64,000 bases of DNA from Mytilisepta virgata. Its lineage: Eukaryota; Mollusca; Bivalvia; Mytilida; Mytilidae. Shown piece by piece: positions 1 to 10,999 of the stretch (within the stretch, counting starts at the first letter, position 1; every line of letters starts with the position of its first letter). The notes beneath the pieces were generated by a model that ran no database searches, had not been told where the DNA came from, and worked only from the letters and a program-made list of their open reading frames with translations. The position numbers and the translations under genes are program-made. Where the stretch lies: contig JAPWFG010000015.1 in assembly GCA_028015205.1 (NCBI GenBank), forward strand, positions 4,960,001 through 5,024,000, read 5' to 3'.

Positions 1-3000
1 TAGTGGGATTGAAGTAGGGCACTATAGGTCATGGTTGGTTCCCATGATATCATATAGTGGGATTGAAGTAGGACACTCTGGTCATGGTTTGTTCCCATGA
101 TATCATATAGTGGGATTGAAGTAGGACACTCTGGGTCATGGTTGGTTCCCATGATATCACATAGTGTGATTGAAGTAGGACACTATAGGTCATGGTTGGT
201 TCCAATGGTATCTTTCTGTAGTTTGTAAATTAATCATTTACGGAATAAACGGCAATCCAAGAATACGATTTATTCCGTCTTCCTATAATTTCTAAGTTAA
301 TCCGTTACGGAATAAATTGCAATTATGAATTTGCAGTAAAAGGTAGACTGAATAAATCTTATTGTTAGATTTTATATTTTTCTTTTGCACAACAGGCATT
401 TAAGTAAGACACTACAGGTCAACGTTGGTTCATATGATATTATACGGTGGGATTGAAGTAGGACACTATAGGTCATGGTTGGTTCCCATGATATCACATA
501 GTGGGATTGAAGTAAGACCCTATAGGTCATGTTGGTTCCCATGATATCACATAGTGGGATTAATTAGGACACTATAGGTCATGGTTGGTTCCCCTGATCT
601 CTTTCTGTAGTTTGTAAGTTAATCATTTGCGGAATAAATGACACTCCAAGAATACGAATTATTCCGTCTTCCTTTAATTTCTTATTTAATCCTTTACGGA
701 ATAATGAATTTGAAGTAAGACTATATAGTTTATGTTTGGTTCCCATCATATCATATTGTGGGATTTAAGTAAGACAATATATGTCATGGTTGGTTCACAT
801 GATATCATATAGTGGGATGAATTAGGACACGATAGATCATGGTTAGTTCCCATGATATTATACAGTTGGATTGAAGTAGGACACTATAGGTCATGGTTGG
901 TTCCCATGATATCTTTTTGTAGTTTGTAATTAATAATTTACGGAATAAACAGCAATCAAGAATACGATTTATTCCGTCTTCCTATAATTTCTAAGTTAAT
1001 CCGTTACGGAATAAATTGCAATTATGAATTTGCAGTAAAAGGTAGACGGAATAAATCTTATTGTTAGATTTTATATTTTTCATTTGCACAACAGGCATTT
1101 AAGTAAGACACTATAGGTCAAAGTTGGTTCCCATGATATCATATAGTGTGATTGAAGTAGGACACTATAGGTCATGGTTGGTTCCCATGATATCTGTCTG
1201 TAGTTTGTAAATTAATCATTTACGGGATAAACGGCAATCCAAGAATACGATTTATTCCGTCTTCCTATAATTTCTAAGTTAATCCGTTACGGAATAAATT
1301 GCAATTATGAATTTGCAGTAAAAGGTAGACAGAATAAATCTTATTGTTAGATTTTATATTTTTCATTTGCACAACAGGCATTTAAGTAAGACACTATAGG
1401 TCAAAGTTGGTTCCCATGATATCATATAGTGTGGTTGACGTAGGACACTATAGGTCATGGTTGGTCCCATGATATCATATAGTGGGATTGAAGTAGGGCA
1501 CTATAGGTCATACTTGTTTCCCAGGATGTCTTTTTGTAGTTTGTAAATTAATTATTTACGGGATAAATGGCAATCCAATAATATGATTTATTCCGTCATC
1601 CTTTAATTTCTTATTTAATCCTTTACGGAATAAATTGCAATTATGAATTTGAAGTAAGATGATATAGTTTATGTTTGGTTCCCATGATATCATAAGGTGG
1701 GATTTAAGTAAGACACTATAGGTCACGTTTAGTTCACATGATATCAAATAGTATGATTGAATTAGGACACTATATGTCATGTTTGGTTTCCTTGGTATCA
1801 CATAGTGGGATTGAAGTATGACAATATAGGTCATGGTTTGTTCCAATTATATCATATAGTGGGATTGAAGTAGGATCTAAGAATACTATTTATTCCGTCT
1901 TCCTATAATTTCTAAGTTAATCCTTTACGGAATAAGTTGGTTCCCATGATATCATATAGTCGGATTGAATTAGGACACTATAGGTCATGGTTGGTTCCCA
2001 TGATATCATATAGTGTTATTGAATTAGGACACTCTGGGTCATGCATGGTTGGTTCCAATGATATCACTTAGTGGGATGAAGTAGGACACTATAGGTCATG
2101 GTTGGTTCCCATGATATCTTTCTGTAGTTTGTAAATTAATCATTTACGGGATAAAAGGCAATCCAAGAATACGATTTATTCCGTCTTCCTATAATTTCTA
2201 AGTTAATCCGTTACGGAATAAATTGCAATTATGAATTTGCAGTAAAAGGTAGACGGAATAAATCTTGTTGTTAGATTTTATATTTTTCATTTGCACAACA
2301 GGCATTTAAGTAAGACACTATAGGTCAAAGTTGGTTCCCATGATATCATATAGTGTGGTTGACGTAGGACACTATAGGTCATGGTTGGTCCCATGATATC
2401 ATATAGGGGGATTGAAGTAGGGCACTATAGGTCATACTTGGTTCCCAAGATGTCTTTTTGTAGTTTGTAAATTAATTATTTACGGGATAAATGGCAATCC
2501 AATAATATGATTTATTCCGTCATCCTTTAATTTCTTATTTAATCCTTTACGGAATAAATTGCAATTATGAATTTGAAGTAAGATGATATAGTTTATGTTT
2601 GGTTCCCATGATATCATAAAGTGGGATTTAAGTAAGACACTATAGGTCATGTTTAGTTCACATGATATCAAATAGTATGATTGAATTAGGACACTATATG
2701 TCATGTTTGGTTTCCATGGTATCACATAGTGGGATTGAAGTATGACAATATAGGTCATGGTTTGTTCCAATTATATCATATAGTGGGATTGAAGTAGGAT
2801 CTAAGAATACTATTTATTCCGTCTTCCTATAATTTCTAAGTTAATCCTTTACGGAATAAGTTGGTTCCCATGATATCATATAGTGGGATTGAAGTAGGAC
2901 ACTATAGGTCATGGTTGGTTCCCATGATATCATATAGTGGGATTGAAGTAGGACACTATAGGTCATGGTTGGTTCCCATGATATCGTATAGTGGGATTGA

Positions 3001-3190
3001 AGTAGGACACTCTGGTCATGGTTTGTTCCCATTATATCATATAGTGAGATTGAAGTAGGACACTCTGGGTCATGGTTGGTTCCCATGACATCATGTAGCG
3101 GGATCGATGTAAGACCCTATAGGTCATGGTTGGTTCCCATGATATCATATAGTCGGATTGAATTAGGGCACTATAGGTCAAGGTTGTTTC
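1..3190. repeat. Satellite array, 54-bp unit with interspersed blocks
   Basis: The core unit is about 54 bp: GGTTCCCATGATATCATATA followed by GTGGGATTGAAGTAGGACAC and TATAGGTCATGGTT. Runs of this unit alternate with a longer block containing TTTACGG(A/G)ATAAA and TTTATTCCGTC, which are partly complementary. Between about 1100 and 2980 the pattern repeats at a larger period of 924 bp; for example TCTTTTTGTAGTTTGTAAAT recurs at the same spacing near 1528 and 2452. The 96-codon open frames here are by-products of the repeat. No gene is seen. Confidence 0.95.
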
Positions 3191-3765
3191 CCACCTTTGT
3201 CAACTAGGTGGGACTGTATTAGTATACTAATGTCATGGTTGTTTGCCACCTTTCTCAAGTACGTGGAACTGTATTAGGATACTACTTGTATATGTCAAAG
3301 TTGTTTCCCACCTTTGTCAACTATGTGGAACTGTAGTAGGATACTATATGTCATGGTTTTTTCTTACCTTTCTCAAGTACATGGGACTGTAGTAGGATAC
3401 TAAATGTAAAGGTTGTTTCCCACCTTTGTCAACTACGTGGGACAGTATTAGTATACTATATGTCATGATTGTTTCCCAGCTATGTCAAGTAAGTGGGTCT
3501 ATACTAGGATACTAATATGTCATTGCTGTTTCCCATCTATGTTAAGTACATGGGACTGTAGTAGGATACTGCATGTCATAGTTGTTGCCAACCTTTGACA
3601 AGTACGTGGGACTGTATTAGGATACTACTAGTATATTTCAAGGTTGTTTCCCACCTTTGTTAACTACGTGGAACTGTAGTCGGATACTATATGTCAAGGT
3701 TGTTTCCCCCCTATGTCAAGTACGTGGGTCTGTATTAGATGTCATGGCTGTATTAGGATTATATT
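3190..3765. repeat. Second satellite, about 56-bp unit
   Basis: Around ten degenerate copies of a unit beginning TTGTTTCCCACCTTTGTCAA and continuing CTACGTGGGACTGTATTAGG and ATACTATATGTCATGG. The layout (TTCCC, GTGGGA, GGATACTATA, GTCATGG) parallels the 54-bp satellite next to it, so the two probably share an origin. No gene is seen. Confidence 0.9.
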
Positions 3766-3767
3766 TC

Positions 3768-3856
3768 TTATATATTAATCCTGTTTCAGTCCCACCCCTA
3801 TGGAAAATTTGTACTTTTAACATAGAGGGTGGGACTAAAACAGGATTAATATATAA
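3768..3856. mobile_element. Palindromic mini-element, copy 1
   Basis: Terminal inverted repeats of about 28 bp (TATATATTAATCCTGTTT plus (C/T)AGTCCCACCC) face each other across a core of about 30 bp containing GGAAAATTTGTACTTTTAAC. The whole could fold into one hairpin. It looks like a very small MITE or foldback repeat without coding capacity. Confidence 0.8.
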
Positions 3857-3907
3857 GAAAGAGGACTAAAACAGGATTAATATATAAGTGTTTTCTATTA
3901 ATCTTTT

Positions 3908-3996
3908 TTATATATTAATCCTGTTTTAGTTCCACCCCTATGGAAAATGTGTACTTTTAACGTAGAGGGTGGGACTAAAACAGGATTAATATATAG
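3908..3996. mobile_element. Palindromic mini-element, copy 2
   Basis: Same ends and core as the copy at 3768-3856, in the same orientation, with few substitutions (core GGAAAATGTGTACTTTTAAC). About 50 bp lie between the two copies, and they contain a partial extra right end (GGACTAAAACAGGATTAATA), so local duplication rather than independent insertion is likely. Confidence 0.8.
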
Positions 3997-4020
3997 GTGT
4001 AAAATCAAAGTAAGATGAAT

Positions 4021-4063
4021 ATATATAATCCTGTTTTAGTCCCACCTGGGACTAAAACAGGAT
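4021..4063. mobile_element. Palindromic mini-element, core-less copy 3
   Basis: Only the two inverted ends remain, joined directly as AATCCTGTTTTAGTCCCACC then TGGGACTAAAACAGGAT. This is a nearly perfect palindrome and is probably an internal deletion of the element at 3768 and 3908. Confidence 0.75.
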
Positions 4064-4145
4064 ATTGCCCTTTAAGTGAAATATGTTAGAAATGTTTGAA
4101 GCTGGAAATAAGTGACATGAATATTTAACGGCAGTTTATACTGTC

Positions 4146-4227
4146 GGTAGCGTGGCCGAGCGGTCTAAGGCGCTGGTTTAAGGCACCAGTCTCTTCGGAG
4201 GCGTGGGTTCGAATCCCACCGCTGCCA
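4146..4227 (+). tRNA. tRNA-Leu (AAG)
   Basis: This is an intronless 82-nt class II tRNA. The acceptor stem GGTAGCG pairs with CGCTGCC (one G-U). The anticodon stem CTGGT/ACCAG encloses the loop TTAAGGC, giving anticodon AAG for CUU codons. A long variable arm CTCTTCGGAG is present, as expected for leucine, and the T-arm is GTGGG-TTCGAAT-CCCAC. Internal A-box (TGGCCGAGCGG) and B-box (GGTTCGAATCC) promoters are intact. A TTTTT run follows within 10 nt. The sequence closely matches animal tRNA-Leu-AAG as I remember it, so it is probably functional. Confidence 0.96.
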
Positions 4228-4817
4228 TGTATTTTTGCAAGTTGTTTTGGTAATTGAAATCTTGGTTCACAAAAGATCAAATAGCAATAAAAACTACAAA
4301 ATACCATTGTTTTTTTTCTTCCAAAATTGAACCTAAGAAAAATGCACATATGAAATCTTGATACAAAGAAGATAATGATGTTCTACATAAGGCTGCAATC
4401 AAGTGTATATCTGCATATCAATTTCACTATGTGCAATTGTTATATAATTATGTTAATCGCTATATATAACATTCCGTGAAGTAATCGTAATGCGCTTCAT
4501 TTCATACCTCCTGACTGATACCAAATAAATATTCCTCTACATATATATATATGTCAAACACGTTTGAAAACTTTGGTTTTGCCTTTTCCTTTCAATCCAA
4601 GGTAATTTCAAAAGGTTTTGCAAAAGTGGTTTTGCTATTATATTCATATTTTAATATAAAAGAAAATGATAGAAATATTACGTTAGAAGAAAAAATCCTG
4701 CAAAAAGTACATGCAGTTGCGTAATATGAAGTAAATAATGCCTTTAAGTGAAATATGTTAGAAATGTTTGAAGCTGGAAACAAGTGACATGAATATTTAA
4801 CGGCACTTTATACTGTC

Positions 4818-4899
4818 GGTAGCGTGGCCGAGCGGTCTAAGGCGCTGGTTTAAGGCACCAGTCTCTTCGGAGGCGTGGGTTCGAATCCCACCGCTGCCA
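4818..4899 (+). tRNA. tRNA-Leu (AAG)
   Basis: Identical over 82 nt to the copy at 4146, with all stems and both internal promoter boxes intact. It is followed by the long spacer form. Confidence 0.96.
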
Positions 4900-5528
4900 T
4901 GTATTTTTGCAAGTTGTTTTGGTAATAAACATTATAAATACATTCAAATATTACACAGATTGAAATCTTGGTTCACAAAAGATCAAATAGCATTAAAAAC
5001 TACAAAATACCATTGCTTTTTTTTCAAAAATGAACCTAAGAAAAATGCACATATGAAATCTTGATACAAAGAAGATAATGATGTTCTACATAAGGCTGCA
5101 ATCAAGTGTATATCTGCATATCAATTTCACTATGTGCAATTGTTATATATGTTAATCCTCGAGTGTTAATCGCTATACATAACATTCCGTGAAGTAATCG
5201 TAATGCGCTTCATTTCATACCTCCTGACTGATACCAAATAAATATTCCTCTACATATATATATGTCAAACACGTTTGAAAACTTTGGTTTTGCCTTTTCC
5301 TTTCAATCCAAAGTAATTTCAAAAGTTTTTGCAAAAGTGGTTTTGCTATTATATTCATATTTTAATATAAAAGAAAATGATAAAAATATTACGTTAGAAG
5401 AAAAAATCCTGCAAAAAGTACATGCAGTTGCGTAATATGAAGTAAATAATGCCTTTAAGTGAAATATGTTAGAAATGTTTGAAGCTGGAAACAAGTGACA
5501 TGAATATTTAACGGCACTTTATACTGTC

Positions 5529-5610
5529 GGTAGCGTGGCCGAGCGGTCTAAGGCGCTGGTTTAAGGCACCAGTCTCTTCGGAGGCGTGGGTTCGAATCCC
5601 ACCGCTGCCA
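5529..5610 (+). tRNA. tRNA-Leu (AAG)
   Basis: Identical over 82 nt to the copy at 4146. The trailer differs (GGTATTTTTG instead of TGTATTTTTG) but keeps the T5 terminator. Short spacer form. Confidence 0.96.
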
Positions 5611-6198
5611 GGTATTTTTGCAAGTTGTTTTGGTAATTGAAATCTTGGTTCACAAAAGATCAAATAGCAATAAAAACTACAAAATACCATTGTTTTTTTT
5701 CTTCCAAAATTGAACCTAAGAAAAATGCAGATATGAAATCTTGATACAAAGAAGATAATGATGTTCTACATAAGGCTGCAATCAAGTGTATATCTGCATA
5801 TCAATTTCACTATGTGCAATTGTTATATAATTATGTTAATCGCTATATATAACATTCCGTGAAGTAATCGTAATGCGCTTCATTTCATACCTCCTGACTG
5901 ATACCAAATAAATATTCCTCTACATATATATATGTCAAACACGTTTGAAAACTTTGGTTTTGCCTTTTCCTTTCAATCCAAGGTAATTTCAAAAGTTTTT
6001 GCAAAAGTGGTTTTGCTATTATATTCATATTTTAATATAAAAGAAAATGATAGAAATATTACGTTAGAAGAAAAAATCCTGCAAAAAGTACATGCAGTTG
6101 CGTAATATGAAGTAAATAATGCCTTTAAGTGAAATATGTTAGAAATGTTTGAAGCTGGAAACAAGTGACATGAATATTTAACCGCACTTTATACTGTC

Positions 6199-6280
6199 GG
6201 TAGCGTGGCCGAGCGGTCTAAGGCGCTGGTTTAAGGCACCAGTCTCTTCGGAGGCGTGGGTTCGAATCCCACCGCTGCCA
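6199..6280 (+). tRNA. tRNA-Leu (AAG)
   Basis: Identical over 82 nt to the copy at 4146. Long spacer form follows. Confidence 0.96.
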
Positions 6281-6899
6281 TGTATTTTTGCAAGTTGTTT
6301 TGGTAATAAACATTATAAATACATTCAAATATTACACAGATTGAAATCTTGGTTCACAAAAGATCAAATAGCATTAAAAACTACAAAATACCATTGCTTT
6401 TTTTTCAAAAATGAACCTAAGAAAAATGCACATATGAAATCTTGATACAAAGAAGATAATGATGTTCTACATAAGGCTGCAATCAAGTGTATATCTGCAT
6501 ATCAATTTCACTATGTGCAATTGTTATATAATTATGTTAATCGCTATATATAACATTCCGTGAAGTAATCGTAATGCGCTTCATTTCATACCTCCTGACT
6601 GATACCAAATAAATATTCCTCTACATATATATATGTCAAACACGTTTGAAAACTTTGGTTTTGCCTTTTCCTTTCAATCCAAAGTAATTTCAAAAGTTTT
6701 TGCAAAAGTGGTTTTGCTATTATATTCATATTTTAATATAAAAGAAAATGATAGAAATATTACGTTAGAAGAAAAAATCCTGCAAAAAGTACATGCAGTT
6801 GCGTAATATGAAGTAAATAATGCCTTTAAGTGAAATATGTTAGAAATGTTTGAAGCTGGAAACAAATGACATGAATATTTAACGGCACTTTATACTGTC

Positions 6900-6981
6900 G
6901 GTAGCGTGGCCGAGCGGTCTAAGGCGCTGGTTTAAGGCACCAGTCTCTTCGGAGGCGTGGGTTCGAATCCCACCGGTGCCA
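6900..6981 (+). tRNA. tRNA-Leu (AAG) with an acceptor-stem mismatch
   Basis: Full length with anticodon AAG and intact internal promoters, but the 3' acceptor strand reads CGGTGCC instead of CGCTGCC. This puts a G-G mismatch at the fifth acceptor pair. Transcription should be possible; the product may be poorly processed or charged. Confidence 0.85.
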
Positions 6982-7569
6982 GGTATTTTTGCAAGTTGTT
7001 TTGGTAATTGAAATCTTGGTTCACAAAAGATCAAATAGCAATAAAAACTACAAAATACCATTGTTTTTTTTCTTCCAAAATTGAACCTAAGAAAAATGCA
7101 CATATGAAATCTTGATACAAAGAAGATAATGATGTTCTACATAAGGCTGCAATCAAGTGTATATCTGCATATCAATTTCACTATGTGCAATTGTTATATA
7201 ATTATGTTAATCGCTATATATAACATTCCGTGAAGTAATCGTAATGCGCTTCATTTCATACCTCCTGACTGATACCAAATAAATATTCCTCTACATATAT
7301 ATATGTCAAACACGTTTGAAAACTTTGGTTTTGCCTTTTCCTTTCAATCCAAAGTAATTTCAAAAGTTTTTGCAAAAGTGGTTTTGCTATTATATTCATA
7401 TTTTAATATAAAAGAAAATGATAGAAATATTACGTTAGAAGAAAAAATCCTGCAAAAAGTACATGCAGTTGCGTAATATGAAGTAAATAATGCCTTTAAG
7501 TGAAATATGTTAGAAATGTTTGAAGCTGGAAACAAATGACATGAATATTTAACGGCACTTTATACTGTC

Positions 7570-7651
7570 GGTAGCGTGGCCGAGCGGTCTAAGGCGCTGG
7601 TTTAAGGCACCAGTCTCTTCGGAGGCGTGGGTTCGAATCCCACCGCTGCCA
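7570..7651 (+). tRNA. tRNA-Leu (AAG)
   Basis: Identical over 82 nt to the copy at 4146. The following spacer is truncated. Confidence 0.96.
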
Positions 7652-8031
7652 GGTATTTTTGCAAGTTGTTTTGGTAATTGAAATCTTGGTTCACAAAAGA
7701 TCAAATAGCATTAAAAACTACAAAATACCATTGTTTTTTTTTTCCCAAAATGAACCTAAGAAAAATGCACATATGAAATCTTGATACAAAGAAGATAATG
7801 ATGTTCTATATAAGGCTGCAATCAAGTGTATATCTGCATATCAATTTCACTATGTGCAATTGTTATATAATTATGTTAATCGCTATATATAACATTCCGT
7901 GAAGTAATCGTAATGCGCTTCATTTCATACCTCCTGACTGATACCAAATAAATATTCCTCTACATATATATATGTCAAACACGTTTGAAAACTTTGGTTT
8001 TGCCTTTTCCTTTCAAGCACTTTATACTGTC

Positions 8032-8113
8032 GGTAGCGTGGCCGAGCGGTCTAAGGCGCTGGTTTAAGGCACCAGTCTCTTCGGAGGCGTGGGTTCGAAT
8101 CCCACCACTGCCA
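8032..8113 (+). tRNA. tRNA-Leu (AAG), one acceptor mismatch, shortened unit
   Basis: Anticodon and internal promoters are intact. The 3' acceptor strand is CACTGCC, giving a C-A mismatch at the sixth pair. The upstream spacer jumps from TTTCCTTTCAA straight to GCACTTTATACTGTC, so about 250 bp are missing just upstream of the gene, though the TTTATACTGTC box survives. Confidence 0.85.
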
Positions 8114-8744
8114 GGTATTTTTGCAAGTTGTTTTGGTAATAAACATTATAAATACATTCAAATATTACACAGATTGAAATCTTGGTTCACAAAAGATCAA
8201 ATAGCATTAAAAACTACAAAATACCATTGTTTTTTTTTCCCAAAATTGAACCTAAGAAAAAGGCACATATGAAATCTTGATACAAAGAAGATAATGATGT
8301 TCTATATAAGGCTGCAATCAAGTGTATATCTGCATATCAATTTCACTATGTGCAATTGTTATATATGTTAATCCTCGAGTGTTAATCGCTATACATAACA
8401 TTCCGTGAAGTAATCGTAATGCGCTTCATTTCATACCTCCTGAATGATACCAAATAAATATTCCTCTACATATATATATGTCAAACACGTTTGAAAACTT
8501 TGGTTTTGCCTTTTCCTTTCAATCCAAGGTAATTTCAAAAGTTTTGGCAAAACTGGTTTTGCTATTATATTCACATTTTAATATAAAAGAAAATGATAGA
8601 AATATTACGTTAGAAGAAAAAATCCTGCAAAAAGTACATGTAGTTGCGTAATATGAAGTAAATAATGCCTTTAAGTGAAATATGTTAGAAATGTTTGAAG
8701 CTGGAAACAAGTGACATGAATATTTAACGGCACTTTATACTGTC

Positions 8745-8826
8745 GGTAGCGTGGCCGAGCGGTCTAAGGCGTTGGTTTAAGGCACCAGTCTCTTCGGAGG
8801 CGTGGGTTCGAATCCCACCAATGCCA
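8745..8826 (+). tRNA. tRNA-Leu (AAG), decaying copy
   Basis: Anticodon AAG and the B-box are intact. The 3' acceptor strand is CAATGCC, giving two adjacent acceptor mismatches, and the base before the anticodon stem region is changed (GTTGG for GCTGG). It is probably drifting to a pseudogene. Confidence 0.75.
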
Positions 8827-9458
8827 GGTATTTTTGCAAGTTGTTTTGGTAATAAACATTATAAATACATTCAAATATTACACAGATTGAAATCTTGGTT
8901 CACAAAAGATCAAATAGCATTAAAAACTACAAAATACCATTGTTTTTTTTCTTTCAAAAATGAACCTAAGAAAAATGCACATATGAAATCTTGATACAAA
9001 GAAGATAATGATGTTCTATATAAGGCTGCAATCAAGTGTATATCTGCATATCAATTTCACTATGTGCAATTGTTATATATGTTAATCCTCGAGTGTTAAT
9101 CGCTATACATAACATTCCGTGAAGTAATCGTAATGCGCTTCATTTCATACCTCCTGAATGATACCAAATAAATATTCCTCTACATATATATATGTCAAAC
9201 ACGTTTGAAAACTTTGGTTTTGCTTTTTCCTTTCAATCCAAGGTAATTTCAAAAGTTTTTGCAAAAGTGGTTTTGCTATTATATTCATATTTTAATATAA
9301 AAGAAAATGATAGAAATATTACGTTAGAAGAAAAAATCCTGCAAAAAGTACATGCAGTTGCGTAATATGAAGTAAATAATGCCTTTAAGTGAAATATGTT
9401 AGAAATGTTTGAAGCTGGAAACAAGTGACATGAATATTTAACGGCACTTTATACTGTC

Positions 9459-9496
9459 GGTAGCGTGGCCGAGCGGTCTAAGGCGCTGGTTTAAGG
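9459..9496 (+). pseudogene. tRNA-Leu 5' half, split by TL-A
   Basis: Nucleotides 1-38 of the tRNA, up to one base after the anticodon, are followed directly by TL-A sequence. The last 15 nt, GGCGCTGGTTTAAGG, recur at 15504-15518 on the far side of the element. They are the target-site duplication (17 bp if the preceding AA is counted). Confidence 0.95.
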
Positions 9497-9686
9497 ACTT
9501 CCGGTTTGGATAGCAAGGTGGAAGGACGTGTTTTCTGCTGAAGAAAAATCCAAACTGATATTCCTCGTTTTAGGACCCATCCGTTGATATAGCTTTCTGT
9601 TTAGTTTAGTGTGATCATACGGAGGATATTTGTGGAATTATTTTTTGACTTTTAGCTTTTTGTGACTTAGTGAACCTCCCTTCACC

Positions 9687-10964
9687 ATGTCTGGTGATAG
9701 GGGGGTGCATCGAACTGTAAAGGAGCAAACTGTGGTTGTTGATGTCGTTGATAATAAATCTGTTTCTGCTTTATCTGTTATTAAAAGTGTGGAGGAACAA
9801 GTAGGTGAAGGAGAAGTTGTGGCCTGTGTACCAAAAAGTGGAAATTTGTTTGAGATAACATTGAACCACCAGGATGCTGTTGAATTAATATGTGACACCG
9901 GTTTTAAGGTAAATGACACTAAATTTAAACCAAATGCTGTTTTTTCTCGTGAAAGAATGGTAAGCTTCTTGAACGTTTCATATTATGTTCCGGATATTGA
10001 AATAAAAAATAAACTTGAAGAATTCGGGGCAGAGTTAGTTTCACCGATTAGAAGGCGTATGTACCCAGGAACCAAATGTGCGGACGGAACTAGGTATGTT
10101 GTTGTGAAATTTCCACATGAGAGGAAAAGTCTGCCGTACACGATGAAGTTTTCTACAGGAATTAGTTCGTCGTAGTACATCAGGGTGATCCACGACAACC
10201 AACACAAGGTATGCTCTAAATGTTATGAACCTGGACATTTATATGCTTCTTGTCCTGACAATATTTGCTTCAGGTGTAAAGGTTCTGGACACTTGGCTAA
10301 GGCTTGTCCGAAGCCACCATGTGATAAATGCAAAAGGTACCCTGCTAAGTGTATATGTGTACCTGTTTGGGGAAACCCACAAGATGAAGAACAGCAAGAC
10401 GATGAAGAAAATGATACACATCAAATGGAGGGAGATAATAATGGTGATGAAACGAATGAAGCGGAGATGAACAACGATGTATTGAATGTTGAGGAGGACG
10501 TACCGAATGATGTTTTTACGGAGGAGGAGACAATCGGAAAGGACACAAACGTAGATACTGATGATCATATACAAGACACAGATGAACTTAATTTAGACCA
10601 AGCTGCTGAAATGAACAATGACAATATTGATGGTAATAACATTATGATTATTGATGCACATACTAATGGTTTGAATGATGATAAAAATATGTTTGAAAAC
10701 CAAGGGGGGTCCCAAAGTGAAAATGAAGTTCCTGAGCCTGCTTACCAAAGTCAAACTAATGGCGTGAGTGCCTCTGTTAAATCCTCAGAGACACTTATTG
10801 CAAAAGATGAGTCCGAGGTAGAAATGTCTGATGGTGAGCTGGCTCGGCCTGTAATGGCCAAAATCCGGAGAAAACGTTTGGTGACTAACCCATCCCTCTC
10901 AGCTGAAGATATTAAAAGGTTGAGAAGTCACCCCCGCCATCAATTGTCACATTCAAGTTCATAG
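9687..10964 (+). pseudogene. TL-A ORF1 protein, one in-frame stop
   Basis: Nucleic-acid-binding ORF1 protein expected to coat the element RNA. The frame runs 425 codons plus stop, broken once by TAG at 10173-10175 (codon 163). The second half has no early Met but continues in the same frame. Residues about 10-150 resemble two small alpha/beta RNA-binding-like modules (NVSYYVPDIEI, CADGTRYVVVKFP), conserved in TL-B and TL-D. After the stop come two CCHC knuckles (CSKCYEPGHLYASC, CFRCKGSGHLAKAC) and a shorter CDKCKRYPAKCIC motif. A long acidic D/E/N-rich segment and a basic C-terminus (KIRRKRL) follow. The relatives at 22341 and 28885 read through the stop position, so it is a lesion rather than a normal end. 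Confidence 0.88.
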
Positions 10965-10999
10965 TTACACACTTATTTATTGTAACCTTTCTCCTAACG

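Larger units (their letters stand above)
4066..9496 (+). repeat. Tandem tRNA-Leu(AAG) repeat array, block 1
   Basis: Eight complete units and the start of a ninth, each with one 82-nt tRNA-Leu gene plus a conserved spacer. tRNA starts are 4146, 4818, 5529, 6199, 6900, 7570, 8032, 8745 and 9459. Two spacer forms exist. The long one has about 35 extra bases (TAAACATTATAAATACATTC and following) just after the tRNA, and short and long alternate over the first five units. The unit before 8032 lost about 250 bp of spacer. A TTTATACTGTC box lies directly upstream of every tRNA, and a T5 run suited to Pol III termination lies a few bases downstream. Spacers show no convincing coding capacity. Confidence 0.95.

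Noticed and set aside
1556..3086. Open frames of 65-96 codons in the satellite
   Set aside because: Translations of a tandem repeat whose unit length is divisible by three; sequence is repetitive (HDPECPTS, SWEPTMTYSVLLQSHY).
1..3190. CRISPR-like direct repeats
   Set aside because: Units are contiguous and degenerate with no unique spacers, and the window is clearly eukaryotic.
9687..10175. TL-A ORF1 as two separate genes
   Set aside because: Both parts are in the same frame, separated by one TAG, and align continuously with TL-B and TL-D ORF1.
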